DNA from: Chryseobacterium aquifrigidense
GTDB taxonomy: Bacteria > Bacteroidota > Bacteroidia > Flavobacteriales > Weeksellaceae
Length of the DNA: 64,000 nucleotides
Direction of reading: 5' to 3'
Assembly (NCBI RefSeq): GCF_006716485.1
Contig: NZ_VFPD01000001.1
Span: 897,806-961,805 of the forward strand
Below the pieces are notes generated by a model. The model was not told the origin of the DNA, searched no databases, and saw nothing but the letters and a program-made list of their open reading frames with translations. Positions 30,539-40,870 of the stretch are shown piece after piece. The translations under genes and the position numbers were made by a program. Each line of letters begins with the position of its first letter. Position 1 is the stretch's first letter.

Positions 30539-33478
30539 TTAATAACCAAATATTTCAGTTAGATTAAGTTTTTTTACTTCGCCTAATTTGTTCATATCGG
30601 CCTCATTCACTTTGTCTTGAGAGGCAACAAGACAGTAGGTGTAGTTTTTATTCTTCATTTCCTTGTCATGGAATGAGTTGATGTCTGTGAAAGATAGTTT
30701 GGGTGCCTGTTCATAAACATTCTTTCTCATATCAAAGTTGTTTCCAAGCTTTTGAGATTTCAGATAAGAGAAGATGATTCCGTCCTGAGTAATTCTTTCA
30801 GAAGCAATTGATTTTTTCAATCCGCTTTTCGCTGTTTCGAATAACTGCTCAGACTTTGGAAGGGTAGTTAAAAGCTCATTCATAGCCGTTGTAGACTCAT
30901 TGAATTTGTCCGCTTGTGTTCCTACATAAGCCATAATCATGTCCTTATCTGTTTTCTTGCTTGGAAGTGCAAAATAAGAATACGTAGAATAAGCCAGCGC
31001 TTTGGATTCTCTGATGGTCTGGAAAACGATAGATCCCATTCCGCCTCCGAAATAGTTGTTGAATAAACTTACTGTTGGAGTCGTAGAAGGATTGTATTGG
31101 TCAGAATTTCTTACCCAGAACACTTCAGCCTGTACCATGTCATAATGAGCAAACAATACTTTGTTCTTATCAGTCGGGATCTGAGCGAAAGTTTTTGATT
31201 TAGGAAGATCTTTCAGGGTGGCAGGAATTTTGTGGATAGGTTTCAAAGCTGCTACCACTTCATTTCCTGATTTTGGTCCGTAATACAGTACTTTATGTTT
31301 GAAATTGAACAGATCATGAAGAACATTGATCAAGTCTTCTGCTTTTAAAGCATCAAGTTCAGCATCGCTCAGTACATTGTTGAAAGGATTCTGAGCACCA
31401 TATTGAGCATAACTTCTCAATCCGGCCATGATTACTCCTTTATTCTGTTTTGCATTGGCTCTCGCTTTTTTCAGCCTTGTTTTATAAGCATCAAGAGCAG
31501 CCTGATCTGCCTGACAGTTTTTAATCAAATCTTCAAATAAAGAAATGGTTTTATCAAAGTTTTCATTCAAACCTTCCAGTGATACGTAAGTTTCCTCGTT
31601 TCCTGCACTCACATTGAAGCTTGAGGCAAGTTTATAGAATTCCTTACTGATGATTTCCGAAGATTTGTCTTTCGTTCCTAAGTACTGAAGATATTCTGCC
31701 GCCAATGGAAGGATTTTGTTATTCCATTTTCCTGAATCAAAGTGATAATACATTCTGAACAAAGCGTTGTCTGTATTTTTTACAGAAAGTACATCTACAG
31801 CAGCCAATTTGTTTTTAGCAATATCTTTGTCATAATTCAACCATACCGGAGCGATAGGGTTTTCTGGCATTTCATCAATCTTTTTAAGGAAAGGAGACTG
31901 GTCTTCTCTGTTAACGGAAACCGGAGTAATGGTTGGCTTATCAACTTTTACAATGCTCTTATCTTCACCTTTTCTTTTGTAAACTGCAACGTAATTATTA
32001 TTCTGAAGGTATTTGGATACGAAATCCATGATATCTTTTTTCGTCAGTTTTGAAATCTCATCAACATACTCAAGCGATGCTTTGTGGTCAACCTCCGAAG
32101 TGAATTCGTCCATCAGGATGCTTGCTCTTGAAGAATATTTTTCATCTTTCTGAATAATACCTTTCTTCTCATTGTTAACGATAGACTGAATAAGATCATC
32201 AGAGAAGTCTCCTTTTCTTAATTTATCAATTTCCTGAAGAAGAAGATTTTTCACTTCATCCAGAGACTGTCCTTCAGTGGGTTTACCCTGTAAAAGCAGA
32301 ACGGAATAATCCTTCAAGGCATATGCTCCGGCAGTAGCACCCAGCAGCTTCTGTTTTTTTACCAGATCAAGATCAATCAATCCTGCCTGTCCGTTGGTAA
32401 GCATATTTCCAACAAGATTCAGCATTCTGGCATCTTTGGTGGAAGCTCCCGGAAATCTGAAACCAAGCATTACGTTTTCAGGATTCGGTCCTACTACTTC
32501 TTTTACAACTGGAGCGGTGATAGGTTTTTCCTGCCCGACTTTATATTCGGGAATGGCTTTAGGCTTCATATAAGAGAAAGCCTTATCAATTTTTGCAATC
32601 ACTTCATCCGGATTAAAATCTCCGGACATGATGATTCCCATGTTATTCGGAACGTAATAATTGTTATAATATTCTCTGATAGCGTGTAGAGAAGGGTTTT
32701 TCAGGTGTTCAATGGTTCCGATGGTGGTTTGCTTTCCGTAATTGTTATTAGGGAAAAGATTGGCAAACATGGTGTCGAAAACTTTATCTCCGTCATCATC
32801 AAGAGATCTGTTTTTTTCTTCATATACCGCTTCAAGCTCTGTGTGGAAAAGTCTCAGAACCGGTTCTCTGAATCTTTCAGCCTGTACAGCAAGGAATTTG
32901 TCAAGAACATTCGCAGGCACATCTTCTGTATATACGGTCTGTTCAAAAGAAGTGAAGGCGTTAGTTCCATCAGCTCCCATACCCGCCATCATTTTATCGT
33001 ATTCATTTGCGATTGCAAATTTTGCTGCCTCTCCGGAAACCCTGTCGATTTCTTTATAGATTTCTTTTCTTTTGGCCTCATCCTTGGTCTGATTGTACTT
33101 TTCGTACAGAGCATCAATCTGATCTAACATAGGTTTTTCTTTTGCCCAGTCTTTAGAACCAAACTGATTCGTCCCTTTGAAAAGCATGTGTTCCAGATAA
33201 TGAGCAAGACCCGTGTGATCTGCAGGGTCGGTTTTACTTCCTGCTTTTGTTGCGATATACGTTTGTATTCTTGGATCCTTATTCGTAGGACTTAAAATAA
33301 CCGTTAGTCCGTTTTTTAAAGTGTAATACCTTGCAGAAGTAGGGTCATTGGTTACGTATTTGTACTTGTAGCCATTGGAAGTAGCCTCTTTCCATTGGAA
33401 ATCCTGGCCAAAAGCATATCCTGCGAAACTTGCAGCAGCAATACTTGTAGCGATGGTTAGTTTTTTTAACAGATTCAT
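30539..33478 (-). CDS. Secreted M16 family zinc peptidase, two-domain
   Basis: This 979-residue protein with a Sec signal (about residues 1-24, ending YAFG|Q) is a full double-length M16 (pitrilysin-like) peptidase. The N-terminal half has the inverted zinc motif HYLEHMLFKG (HxxEH) and the third ligand Glu in ELEAVYEEKNRSLDDDG. The C-terminal half is the non-catalytic repeat with YFGGGMGSIVFQTIRESKALAYS, an R/Y pair that helps bind substrate. It degrades short peptides in the periplasm or as an inner/outer membrane-associated enzyme. It is monocistronic, between the aminotransferase gene and a terminator. Confidence 0.94.
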   Translation of the reverse strand: MNLLKKLTIATSIAAASFAGYAFGQDFQWKEATSNGYKYKYVTNDPTSARYYTLKNGLTVILSPTNKDPRIQTYIATKAGSKTDPADHTGLAHYLEHMLFKGTNQFGSKDWAKEKPMLDQIDALYEKYNQTKDEAKRKEIYKEIDRVSGEAAKFAIANEYDKMMAGMGADGTNAFTSFEQTVYTEDVPANVLDKFLAVQAERFREPVLRLFHTELEAVYEEKNRSLDDDGDKVFDTMFANLFPNNNYGKQTTIGTIEHLKNPSLHAIREYYNNYYVPNNMGIIMSGDFNPDEVIAKIDKAFSYMKPKAIPEYKVGQEKPITAPVVKEVVGPNPENVMLGFRFPGASTKDARMLNLVGNMLTNGQAGLIDLDLVKKQKLLGATAGAYALKDYSVLLLQGKPTEGQSLDEVKNLLLQEIDKLRKGDFSDDLIQSIVNNEKKGIIQKDEKYSSRASILMDEFTSEVDHKASLEYVDEISKLTKKDIMDFVSKYLQNNNYVAVYKRKGEDKSIVKVDKPTITPVSVNREDQSPFLKKIDEMPENPIAPVWLNYDKDIAKNKLAAVDVLSVKNTDNALFRMYYHFDSGKWNNKILPLAAEYLQYLGTKDKSSEIISKEFYKLASSFNVSAGNEETYVSLEGLNENFDKTISLFEDLIKNCQADQAALDAYKTRLKKARANAKQNKGVIMAGLRSYAQYGAQNPFNNVLSDAELDALKAEDLINVLHDLFNFKHKVLYYGPKSGNEVVAALKPIHKIPATLKDLPKSKTFAQIPTDKNKVLFAHYDMVQAEVFWVRNSDQYNPSTTPTVSLFNNYFGGGMGSIVFQTIRESKALAYSTYSYFALPSKKTDKDMIMAYVGTQADKFNESTTAMNELLTTLPKSEQLFETAKSGLKKSIASERITQDGIIFSYLKSQKLGNNFDMRKNVYEQAPKLSFTDINSFHDKEMKNKNYTYCLVASQDKVNEADMNKLGEVKKLNLTEIFGY

Positions 33479-33511
33479 TGCTGTTATGTTTTATTTTGGG
33501 TTATTAATTTA

Positions 33512-34705
33512 TTAATTGAATTTCTCCAATAAGTCTTTAATTCGTTTCATCGCTTCTCTTAAATCATCCTCAGAAGCAGCATAGGAGAACCTGATGCATT
33601 CCGGACTTCCAAAAGAGAATCCACCTACACATCCAACATGAGCATTTTCCAGAAGGAACATGGCAAAGTCGTCAGAGTTTTTAATTTCTGTTCCATCAAG
33701 AGTTTTTCCAATGTAGTACGAAATATCCGGGAAGAAATAGAAGGCAGCCTTTGGAAGGACCACTTTGAATCCTGGAATTTCTTTGATCAGTTCATAGACA
33801 AGATCTCTTCTTTTTTTGAAAGCATCAATCATGTATCTGTATTCAGAAGGATCTGTTTTCAGGGCAACAATAGAAGCTCTTTGTGCTACCGTATTAGCCC
33901 CGCTGGTCATCTGTCCCTGTACTTTTTCACATGCTTTTGCCAGCCAGTCCGGACATGCAGAATACCCGATTCTCCATCCGGTCATAGCAAATGCTTTTGA
34001 CATTCCGTTGATTACAGCTGTCTGTTCATAAACTTCCGGAAACTGAGCAATCGAAGTGGTATTAGTTTCATAATTGATATACTCATAAATCTCATCAGAA
34101 ATTATTGTTATCTGTGGATATTTGGCAATTACTCTGGCAATAGATTTTAATTCGTCATAAGTATAATATCCTCCTGACGGATTACACGGTGAGCTGAAAA
34201 GGACTGCTTTGGTTTTCTCTGTAATAGCTTCTTCAAGCTGTTCTGCAGTCACTTTGAAATCAGTAACATAAGAGGTAGGAAGCATTACAGATGTTCCGCC
34301 CATCATTTTTACCATTTCATCATAGCTTACCCAGTAAGGTGCAGGAAGAAGAACTTCATCACCATCATTGATAATAGCTGCCAAAACATTGATAATAGCC
34401 TGCTTAGCTCCATTGGAAACACAGATCTGAGTAGGTTTGTATTCCAGATTATTATCTCTTTTTAATTTATATGCAATAGCCTCACGCAGTTCCAGAAATC
34501 CGGGAACAGGAGAGTAGTGGCTGTAGTTTTGATTAATGGCATCGAATGCTGCCTGTTTGATGTTTTCCGGAACATCGAAATCCGGTTCGCCAAGAGTTAA
34601 GCTGATCACATCTATTCCGCTGGCTTTCATTTCTCTGGCTTTGTTAGACATTACAAATGTCTGGGAGTATCCTAATCTTTTTACTCTATCTGAAAGTTTA
34701 TCCAT
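33512..34705 (-). CDS. PLP-dependent aminotransferase, aspartate aminotransferase type
   Basis: This 397-residue class I/II aminotransferase of the Igamma/Ib aspartate group converts aspartate plus 2-oxoglutarate to oxaloacetate plus glutamate, possibly with broader substrate use. Motifs: ISLTLGEPDFDVPENI, VSNGAKQAIINVLAAI, PAPYWVSYDEMV, LFSSPCNPSGGYYT, ISDEIYEYINY, the PLP lysine NGMSKAFAMTGWRIGYS and the late Arg region ECIRFSYAASEDDL. Length is normal. It is cytosolic and sits 33 bp upstream of the M16 gene on the same strand. Confidence 0.93.
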   Translation of the reverse strand: MDKLSDRVKRLGYSQTFVMSNKAREMKASGIDVISLTLGEPDFDVPENIKQAAFDAINQNYSHYSPVPGFLELREAIAYKLKRDNNLEYKPTQICVSNGAKQAIINVLAAIINDGDEVLLPAPYWVSYDEMVKMMGGTSVMLPTSYVTDFKVTAEQLEEAITEKTKAVLFSSPCNPSGGYYTYDELKSIARVIAKYPQITIISDEIYEYINYETNTTSIAQFPEVYEQTAVINGMSKAFAMTGWRIGYSACPDWLAKACEKVQGQMTSGANTVAQRASIVALKTDPSEYRYMIDAFKKRRDLVYELIKEIPGFKVVLPKAAFYFFPDISYYIGKTLDGTEIKNSDDFAMFLLENAHVGCVGGFSFGSPECIRFSYAASEDDLREAMKRIKDLLEKFN

Positions 34706-34944
34706 TGTATTTTTTTGAATTTTAACAAATATATAATAAAAACGTCTTTTGGAGGTAATAAAAGTAAGGGTACTTTAAAGATTTTTGTCAGGTTTTGACA
34801 AAATTCCGATGTTGGAAACTTATTCAATTTCTTAGTAAATAGGTGTAGTTAAATAAAAGTAATCTGAACAGGAGGTCATAAATAATAAAAAAAGTCCTTC
34901 TGAAGCTTAGTGTTTTGTATCTTTAACCATCTAAGATCTGTCCT

Positions 34945-36282
34945 ATGAAATATTCTGTTTTCTTATTGCTGATTTCGTGTTCTCTGTTCTCCCAAAGGCA
35001 TTCAAAAGATGATGAAGTGAAAAGATATGTCTCACAGGTGAATGAGGATTCATTGAAATCATACATCGGAAAGTTGGTAAGCTTTGAAACCAGACATACC
35101 TTAAGTTCGATAGATGATCCAAAGAACGGAATAGGTGCAGCAAGGAACTGGGTGATCAGAAAATTCAGTGATTATGCTAAAAATTCCGGCGGCAGAATGG
35201 ATGTGTATCTTCAGCAGGAAGATCTTCAGCCGGATGGAAAACGAATTGATAAAGCGGTAAATCTTGGCAATGCTGTTGCTTTTCTGAAAGGAACAGATCC
35301 AAACGACAAGAGAGTTTTCCTGATCGGAGGACATCTCGATTCAAGAGTTACTGATGTAATGAACAGAACTTCCAAAGCGCCTGGTGCTAATGATGATGGC
35401 AGTGGTGTAAGTGCTGTGATAGAATCGGCCAGAATATTGAGCAAATCTTCATTTTCGGCCTCTGTTATTTTTGTGGCCTTTTCCGGAGAAGAACAATCAT
35501 TGCTGGGTTCTAAACAATTGGCTGAAAAAGTCAAAAAAGAAAACTGGCAATTGGAAGCGGTTCTGAATAATGACATGATCGGCAATCCCAAGGCAGGAGA
35601 AACGGGGGAGGTCAACAACCGTGTACTTCGTGTATTCAGCGAAGGTCTGCCTTACAAAGATCTGGATAAAAAAGCGATGACAATCAGAAATCTTGGTTTT
35701 GAAAACGATAGTGAGTCCAGACAGCTGGCCCGTTATATCAAAGAAATTACAGAGCAATATGTAAAAGGATTGGAAATCAAACTGATTTACAGAAATGACA
35801 GGTTCTTGCGGGGAGGAGATCATACCAGCTTTGTGAATAACGGATTTCCTTCTGTAAGACTGACTGAATATTATGAAAATTATGATCATCAGCATCAGGA
35901 CATAAGAATTGAAAACGGTAAGCAGTACGGTGATCTTCCCGAGTTTATCGATTTTAAATATCTGAAAAAAAATGTTGCAGCCAATATTGCCGTATTGGCA
36001 AGTCTTGCAAAATCTACTTCAAAACCGGAGAAAGTTGAAATGGATGTGAAAGAGCTGACAAATTCAACAACTTTACATTGGGAAAAACCAAAATCCGGAA
36101 TACCGGCAGGTTATTATGTGCTGGCAAGGGAAACGGACAGTCCGGTGTGGCAGAAAAAAATGTTTACAACGGAGCTTTCTATGAAGGTTCCGCTTTCGAA
36201 AGACAATTATATTTTTGCTGTACAGAGCGTGAATTCATCAGGAAATCTGAGTGTACCTGTTATACCGGGAATTGCAAAATGA
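34945..36282 (+). CDS. Secreted M28 family zinc peptidase with C-terminal fibronectin-like domain
   Basis: This 445-residue protein with a signal peptide (ending LFSQ) is unlike the 17.8-21.9 kb triplet in architecture, having no PA insert. The zinc site is complete: LIGGHLDSR, GANDDGSG, AFSGEEQSLLG (Glu-Glu), NNDMIGNP and the final His in GDHTSFVNNGFP region. A C-terminal domain (about 355-445: STTLHWEKPKSG, AGYYVLARETDSP, NYIFAVQSVNSSGN) looks like fibronectin type III. It is probably an extracellular or periplasmic aminopeptidase. It is divergent from the aminotransferase gene across a 239-bp gap in which no further feature is seen. Confidence 0.9.
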   Translation: MKYSVFLLLISCSLFSQRHSKDDEVKRYVSQVNEDSLKSYIGKLVSFETRHTLSSIDDPKNGIGAARNWVIRKFSDYAKNSGGRMDVYLQQEDLQPDGKRIDKAVNLGNAVAFLKGTDPNDKRVFLIGGHLDSRVTDVMNRTSKAPGANDDGSGVSAVIESARILSKSSFSASVIFVAFSGEEQSLLGSKQLAEKVKKENWQLEAVLNNDMIGNPKAGETGEVNNRVLRVFSEGLPYKDLDKKAMTIRNLGFENDSESRQLARYIKEITEQYVKGLEIKLIYRNDRFLRGGDHTSFVNNGFPSVRLTEYYENYDHQHQDIRIENGKQYGDLPEFIDFKYLKKNVAANIAVLASLAKSTSKPEKVEMDVKELTNSTTLHWEKPKSGIPAGYYVLARETDSPVWQKKMFTTELSMKVPLSKDNYIFAVQSVNSSGNLSVPVIPGIAK

Positions 36283-36380
36283 TGGATTTTGCTGAAAACC
36301 AGAACTTACAGCCTGATCAGAAAAAGTAGATTTGAATACAAGAGAAATAAAACTTATTTTTGCGCTTTATAATAATTCAC

Positions 36381-37016
36381 ATGTCTGCATCGTTACTATT
36401 AAAATATTTCCCGGATCTTACTGAAAAACAGAAAGAACAGTTTTCAAAACTGGAAAATCTGTACAATGAATGGAATGAAAAGATCAATGTAATTTCCAGA
36501 AAAGATATGGAATCCCTGTATGAAAAGCACATTCTGCATTCTTTGGGAATTGCAAAAGTGATGGAATTTGCACCGGGAACCAAGGTTTTGGATATCGGAA
36601 CCGGCGGTGGTTTTCCGGGAATTCCTTTGGCGATCCTGTTTCCTGAAACAGAATTTACCCTGATTGATTCCATCGGTAAGAAAATCAGTGTGGTACAGGC
36701 TGTATCAGAAGGAGTAGGATTAACCAATGTGACGGCTATCCATGGAAGAGCAGAAAAGCTGAAAGAAAAATTCCATTTTGTGGTCAGCAGAGCGGTAACC
36801 CAAATGCCTGAATTTTTAAGATGGCTGAAAGGGAAGTTTGAAAAAGAACAGTTTAATCCAAAACATAACGGAATTTTATATTTGAAAGGCGGTGATCTTG
36901 CTGAAGAGCTTGCCGGACTTAAATGTGAAATTTTTAATCTCAAACACTATTTTGATGAAGAATTTTTTGATACTAAGAAAGTAGTTTATGTATCAAAAGG
37001 TAATTTTAATTCCTGA
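36381..37016 (+). CDS. rsmG: 16S rRNA (guanine527-N7)-methyltransferase
   Basis: The protein is 211 residues from the ATG at 36381. The TTG at 36360 would only add seven non-homologous residues. RsmG (GidB) methylates N7 of G527 in the 16S rRNA decoding region. The SAM loop VLDIGTGGGFPGIPLAI, FTLIDSIGKKISVV, HGRAEKL and VVSRAVTQMPEFLRW are classic for the family, and length is normal. Loss of this gene elsewhere gives mild streptomycin resistance. It is the first of a plus-strand series continuing to 40703, but gaps suggest separate promoters. Confidence 0.94.
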   Translation: MSASLLLKYFPDLTEKQKEQFSKLENLYNEWNEKINVISRKDMESLYEKHILHSLGIAKVMEFAPGTKVLDIGTGGGFPGIPLAILFPETEFTLIDSIGKKISVVQAVSEGVGLTNVTAIHGRAEKLKEKFHFVVSRAVTQMPEFLRWLKGKFEKEQFNPKHNGILYLKGGDLAEELAGLKCEIFNLKHYFDEEFFDTKKVVYVSKGNFNS

Positions 37017-37078
37017 TTTTTATGTAAATAAGGAATAATTTTTGCTAATGTTTGTTAATAATCAGAAAAGTAAAGGTT

Positions 37079-37483
37079 ATGAAAAAACTTTTAAATATTG
37101 GACTTTCAGTATTCGTATTGGGCGTGCTTCTGGTTTCGTGTAATGATGATGATTATCACACCATTGAATCTATCGGTAAAATCAAAATAGACAGCGTAAA
37201 AATTGTCAATGATACCATGGATGTTTTTGCCATGCAGAGCATCAAAACTTATTCCACGTATCCGTCTCATTGTGAGGGTTTTTACGGATATGATTATGTT
37301 TATAATACCAATCTCGAAAGAACGGTTACTTCTTATAAATACATCACCAACGGCCCTTGTACACAAGGAAATTACGTAGGAGCCAATCAAATCAACTTCA
37401 GTCCTCAAAGAAAAGGTACTTATACTTTTAAATTCTGGAATGGAGGAAATAACTGGATTACCAAAACAATTGTAGTGGAATAA
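37079..37483 (+). CDS. Small lipoprotein, unknown
   Basis: The protein is 134 residues from the ATG at 37079. The signal MKKLLNIGLSVFVLGVLLV ends in the lipobox VLLVSC (Cys24), followed by NDDDYH, whose Asp after Cys would matter for lipoprotein sorting in Bacteroidota. The mature part is beta-rich with Cys in SHCEGFYGYDYV and GPCTQGN, two cysteines likely to form a disulfide. No family is recognised. The stop overlaps the start of the next gene (TAATG), so the two are coupled. Confidence 0.7.
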   Translation: MKKLLNIGLSVFVLGVLLVSCNDDDYHTIESIGKIKIDSVKIVNDTMDVFAMQSIKTYSTYPSHCEGFYGYDYVYNTNLERTVTSYKYITNGPCTQGNYVGANQINFSPQRKGTYTFKFWNGGNNWITKTIVVE

Positions 37484-38019
37484 TGAGATTGACTTTTGTA
37501 GTATGTTTATTGGCAGCACATGCTGTATCCGGACAGAAAATTATCTGGGAAGAAGGCAGAAAATTGACGTGGGAGAACTTTAGAAGCCCGGTTAACAGGA
37601 AAAAGAATCCTGACGTGGCAGCATACACCCATTGTGGCTGGGAATTTTATTCTGAAAAATCTTCTGATCCGAAGGCTCCGGTCAAGATTACCATTAAGAC
37701 TCTGTTTCATGAGGATAAATCGTGGAAAGATGTCAAAAAAATGGATGATTATATTCTCCTTCATGAGCAAAAACATTTCTATATTGCAGAATTATTTGTG
37801 AGAAAATTCAGAAAAGCAGTCGCTGAAAAAATCAAAAATTCAGGAGACTACAACAGATATTTCAAAGCAATTTATGATGGGATATCCGCTGATTATAAAA
37901 ACTTTCAGATGGCCTATGACAGAGAAACCCGTCATGGAATAGATAAAGAAAAGCAAACCGAATATAATCAGTCGATTTCTGAACAACTAGATAACTTAAA
38001 AAGCTACCAAACCCTTTGA
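37483..38019 (+). CDS. Secreted DUF922-like putative zinc protease
   Basis: This 178-residue protein has a Sec signal (1-17, VSG|Q). The segment DYILLHEQKHFYIAELFVRK contains HEQKH at 94-98, an HExxH zincin motif, with downstream acidic residues available as third ligand. LTWENFRSPVNRKKNPDVAA upstream matches the DUF922 style of secreted zinc-dependent protease-like domains. It is translationally coupled to the lipoprotein upstream and overlaps the nuclease gene downstream by 4 bp, so three genes form one tight unit. Activity is not proven; the motif alone supports it. Confidence 0.72.
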   Translation: MRLTFVVCLLAAHAVSGQKIIWEEGRKLTWENFRSPVNRKKNPDVAAYTHCGWEFYSEKSSDPKAPVKITIKTLFHEDKSWKDVKKMDDYILLHEQKHFYIAELFVRKFRKAVAEKIKNSGDYNRYFKAIYDGISADYKNFQMAYDRETRHGIDKEKQTEYNQSISEQLDNLKSYQTL

Positions 38020-40703
38020 AATTCCTCAATAAAATCATCCACGAACTGCTGGCACAAAACACTGACCTTTCTGCGTTTAATATTATTCTGCCCGGAAAAC
38101 GTCCCATTGTTTTTATCAGACAGATCCTGGAAGAAAATAATTATTCAGGGTTTCTTCCCAACTTTTTTACGATAGAGGAACTCATCAATAAAATTGCTGA
38201 TCAACAGACTATTCAGGGGATTCCGTTGTGGCTTTTCTCTTTTGATGTGTACCGGAGCCTGAACCTTATTCCAAGAGATGATTTTTCAGATTTTCTGAAA
38301 TGGTTTCCCACCTTACAGAAAGACTGGGATGATATTCTCAAATTCTCAGATAGCGATCAGGCGGTTCTGCAGTATATGTTTGACGAGGAAAGGATCAAAG
38401 AATGGGCTCAGGACCTTGGAGAGGACGATGATGTCCCAAGAAAAAAGTTTCTTAATTTCTGGCAGAATATGAACGTTTTTCTCCCTGTACTCAAGGAGAG
38501 ACTGCAGGAAAGAAACTGGGCAACTTCCGGAATGATTCACGAGGCGGCTAAAGCCAGGATTGCAGACTTCGCTAAAAATACCAGGGAAGAATTTGTTTTT
38601 TGTGGTTTCAATGCCTTTACTCCGGTAGAGGAAAAGCTTGTAAGAAGCCTTTTGCAGTGGAATAAAGCGCAGTGCTTCTTTCAGGCAGACCGTTATTATT
38701 TTAATGATGAAAGACAGGAAGCCGGAAAGTTTCTCAGAAATCATAAAACCTGGAAAGAATTTGATGATGACAGAGCTTTTCAGTGGATAGAAGACGATTT
38801 TAATCAACCTAAAAAAATTAAGGTGTACGAAGTGTCCGGGAATGTAACCCAGACCAAAGTATTACCTGAGATCTTTAAAGAGATCAATAATAAAACCTAT
38901 TCCAATACAGCAGTGGTACTGCTGGATGAAAATCTTCTTCCTGCCAGTCTTGATGTAATGCATGGGGTTGATAATTTGAATATTACAATGGGATTTCCAT
39001 TGAAAAATTTATCTTTCTCCAATGCCGTGAAACGTCTTTTCTACCTGCAGAAGCAATTGGAAAAAAATAAAATGTCTTATTATTACAGAGATGTTTTTCC
39101 TATTTTGGAAGAACTGCCGAAATCTGTAGAAGACGAACAGATTATTAATGATTTTAAAGCCAAAGTAGAAGAGAGGAATATTGTGTATATTTCCAGGAAA
39201 CTTTTACATGAACTCCTGAGCGGGCTGTCTTATTATGGTCTTCTTCAAAAAGCAACTGGAACCAACGGTTATCTGGATATGCTTATTGAGTTCTGCCAGC
39301 AGGTAAAATGGCTCGAAATAGATGATATTCAGTATGAGAATGTCTCTCACTTTGAAAATGCTTTCAGAATCATTAAAAACCAGCTGACTCCTTACAATAT
39401 TGAGATCAAAATGGAAACGCTGGAAATCCTAATCAACCAGCATATCAATTCTGAAAGTATCGACTTTCAGGGAGAACCTCTGAGAGGGCTTCAGATTATG
39501 GGATTGCTGGAGACGCGTCTCCTGAACTTTGAAAATGTGATTCTGCTTTCTGTGAACGAAGGAAAACTTCCGCTGGGAAACTCACAGAATACCTATATTC
39601 CTTTTGATATCCGAAGATTCTTTGATCTCCATACTTTTCTTGAAAATGACAGCATTTATGCCTATCACTTTTACAGGCTGATTCAGGATGCGAAGAACGT
39701 ACATTTGCTGTACAATGCTTTAAGTTCCGGAGTCAATACCGGAGAAAAGAGCCGTTTCATTACACAGATCGAAATGGAGAGTTCTCATGATATCGAACAT
39801 CTCATTATTGAAAATTCTTCAGAGCCTATTACCACCAAACCCATAGAAATTGCGAAGACGCAGATCGTACAGGAGCGCCTGCGAAAATGGAAGGAAAAAG
39901 TATCCGCTTCCCACCTGACGAGTTACCTTTATAATCCTATTGATTTCTACCTTTCCAAGATTTTAAACACTTCGGAAACAGATGAGATTGAAGAAGAATT
40001 ATCGATAAAGAATTACGGGAATCTGGTGCATTATTCGCTTCAAGAAGTGTATGAGGTGTTAAAAGGTAAGGTTTTAAAAGAAAGCGATTTAAAGAATTCA
40101 GTTGAAGCGATAGATCAATACATAAATATTGCTATTGAGAAGTTGAAACACCAGCCGGAATTCTACGAAAAAGGAATGAATTTTATCCATAAGGCCATTG
40201 CTAAAAAGGTCATTGAGAATGTATTGAATCATGATCTTGAACTTATCAGGCAGGGCAATAAACTGGAGATCATTGATATTGAAAGAAGGTTCGAAAATAT
40301 AGATTTTCCTCTTGAGGGGAATGATAAAATTTCTTTCTTCGGGTTTATTGACCGGATTGATAAACTGAACGGTACTCTAAGGATTATCGATTATAAAACA
40401 GCCAAAATTAAAAATCTTACTGTCAAGATTGATCAGGATAATGTAGATGCATATTTTCATAACAGCGACAGAAAGCAGGCCCTTCAGCTTTGTATTTACC
40501 ATTACGTTGTTCAGCACCTTCCTGAGTTTTGGGGATTCCCCATTGAGACAGGAATATGGAGTTTTGCAGATGCTAAAAAGGGAATGGTTTCATTACAGTT
40601 TGATAAAGGAAATATTGATGATGCCATGAAATCTGTAAAAAGCCTTATCCTTGAAATCCTAAATCCGGATATTAATTTCGTGGAAACGATAAAAACGTAT
40701 TAA
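38016..40703 (+). CDS. AddB/RexB-like PD-(D/E)XK nuclease
   Basis: The 895-residue protein starts at a TTG (38016) that overlaps the preceding stop by 4 bp. The N-terminal two-thirds resembles an inactivated helicase of the AddB type (IILPGKRPIVFIRQILEEN near the start is a degenerate Walker-like region). The C-terminal domain is a RecB-type nuclease with FFGFIDRIDKLNGTLRIIDY and then DYKTAKI, giving the Asp and D-Y-K-T catalytic set, and the preceding NYGNLVHYSLQEVYE His motif. It should process double-strand DNA ends with an AddA helicase-nuclease, which is not in this window. The Fe-S Cys cluster of AddB is not evident. Confidence 0.83.
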   Translation: MKFLNKIIHELLAQNTDLSAFNIILPGKRPIVFIRQILEENNYSGFLPNFFTIEELINKIADQQTIQGIPLWLFSFDVYRSLNLIPRDDFSDFLKWFPTLQKDWDDILKFSDSDQAVLQYMFDEERIKEWAQDLGEDDDVPRKKFLNFWQNMNVFLPVLKERLQERNWATSGMIHEAAKARIADFAKNTREEFVFCGFNAFTPVEEKLVRSLLQWNKAQCFFQADRYYFNDERQEAGKFLRNHKTWKEFDDDRAFQWIEDDFNQPKKIKVYEVSGNVTQTKVLPEIFKEINNKTYSNTAVVLLDENLLPASLDVMHGVDNLNITMGFPLKNLSFSNAVKRLFYLQKQLEKNKMSYYYRDVFPILEELPKSVEDEQIINDFKAKVEERNIVYISRKLLHELLSGLSYYGLLQKATGTNGYLDMLIEFCQQVKWLEIDDIQYENVSHFENAFRIIKNQLTPYNIEIKMETLEILINQHINSESIDFQGEPLRGLQIMGLLETRLLNFENVILLSVNEGKLPLGNSQNTYIPFDIRRFFDLHTFLENDSIYAYHFYRLIQDAKNVHLLYNALSSGVNTGEKSRFITQIEMESSHDIEHLIIENSSEPITTKPIEIAKTQIVQERLRKWKEKVSASHLTSYLYNPIDFYLSKILNTSETDEIEEELSIKNYGNLVHYSLQEVYEVLKGKVLKESDLKNSVEAIDQYINIAIEKLKHQPEFYEKGMNFIHKAIAKKVIENVLNHDLELIRQGNKLEIIDIERRFENIDFPLEGNDKISFFGFIDRIDKLNGTLRIIDYKTAKIKNLTVKIDQDNVDAYFHNSDRKQALQLCIYHYVVQHLPEFWGFPIETGIWSFADAKKGMVSLQFDKGNIDDAMKSVKSLILEILNPDINFVETIKTY

Positions 40704-40870
40704 AATTTTTTAGGATTACTATGTTTTTTTTCTTTTTTATTCTTAATAAATAAGCTGGATTAGAATTGTTTACTTCACGAAATGCAGTGATAAAGCAGGT
40801 AACTTTTTGTGTATCTTTACTACTTATTAAAAACTTATAAAGTTTAAATCAGATACATTAAGCAGCTCCA

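Noticed and set aside
36078..36329. Extra gene overlapping the M28 peptidase end
   Set aside because: It lies in another frame of a well-supported gene and has no signal of its own.
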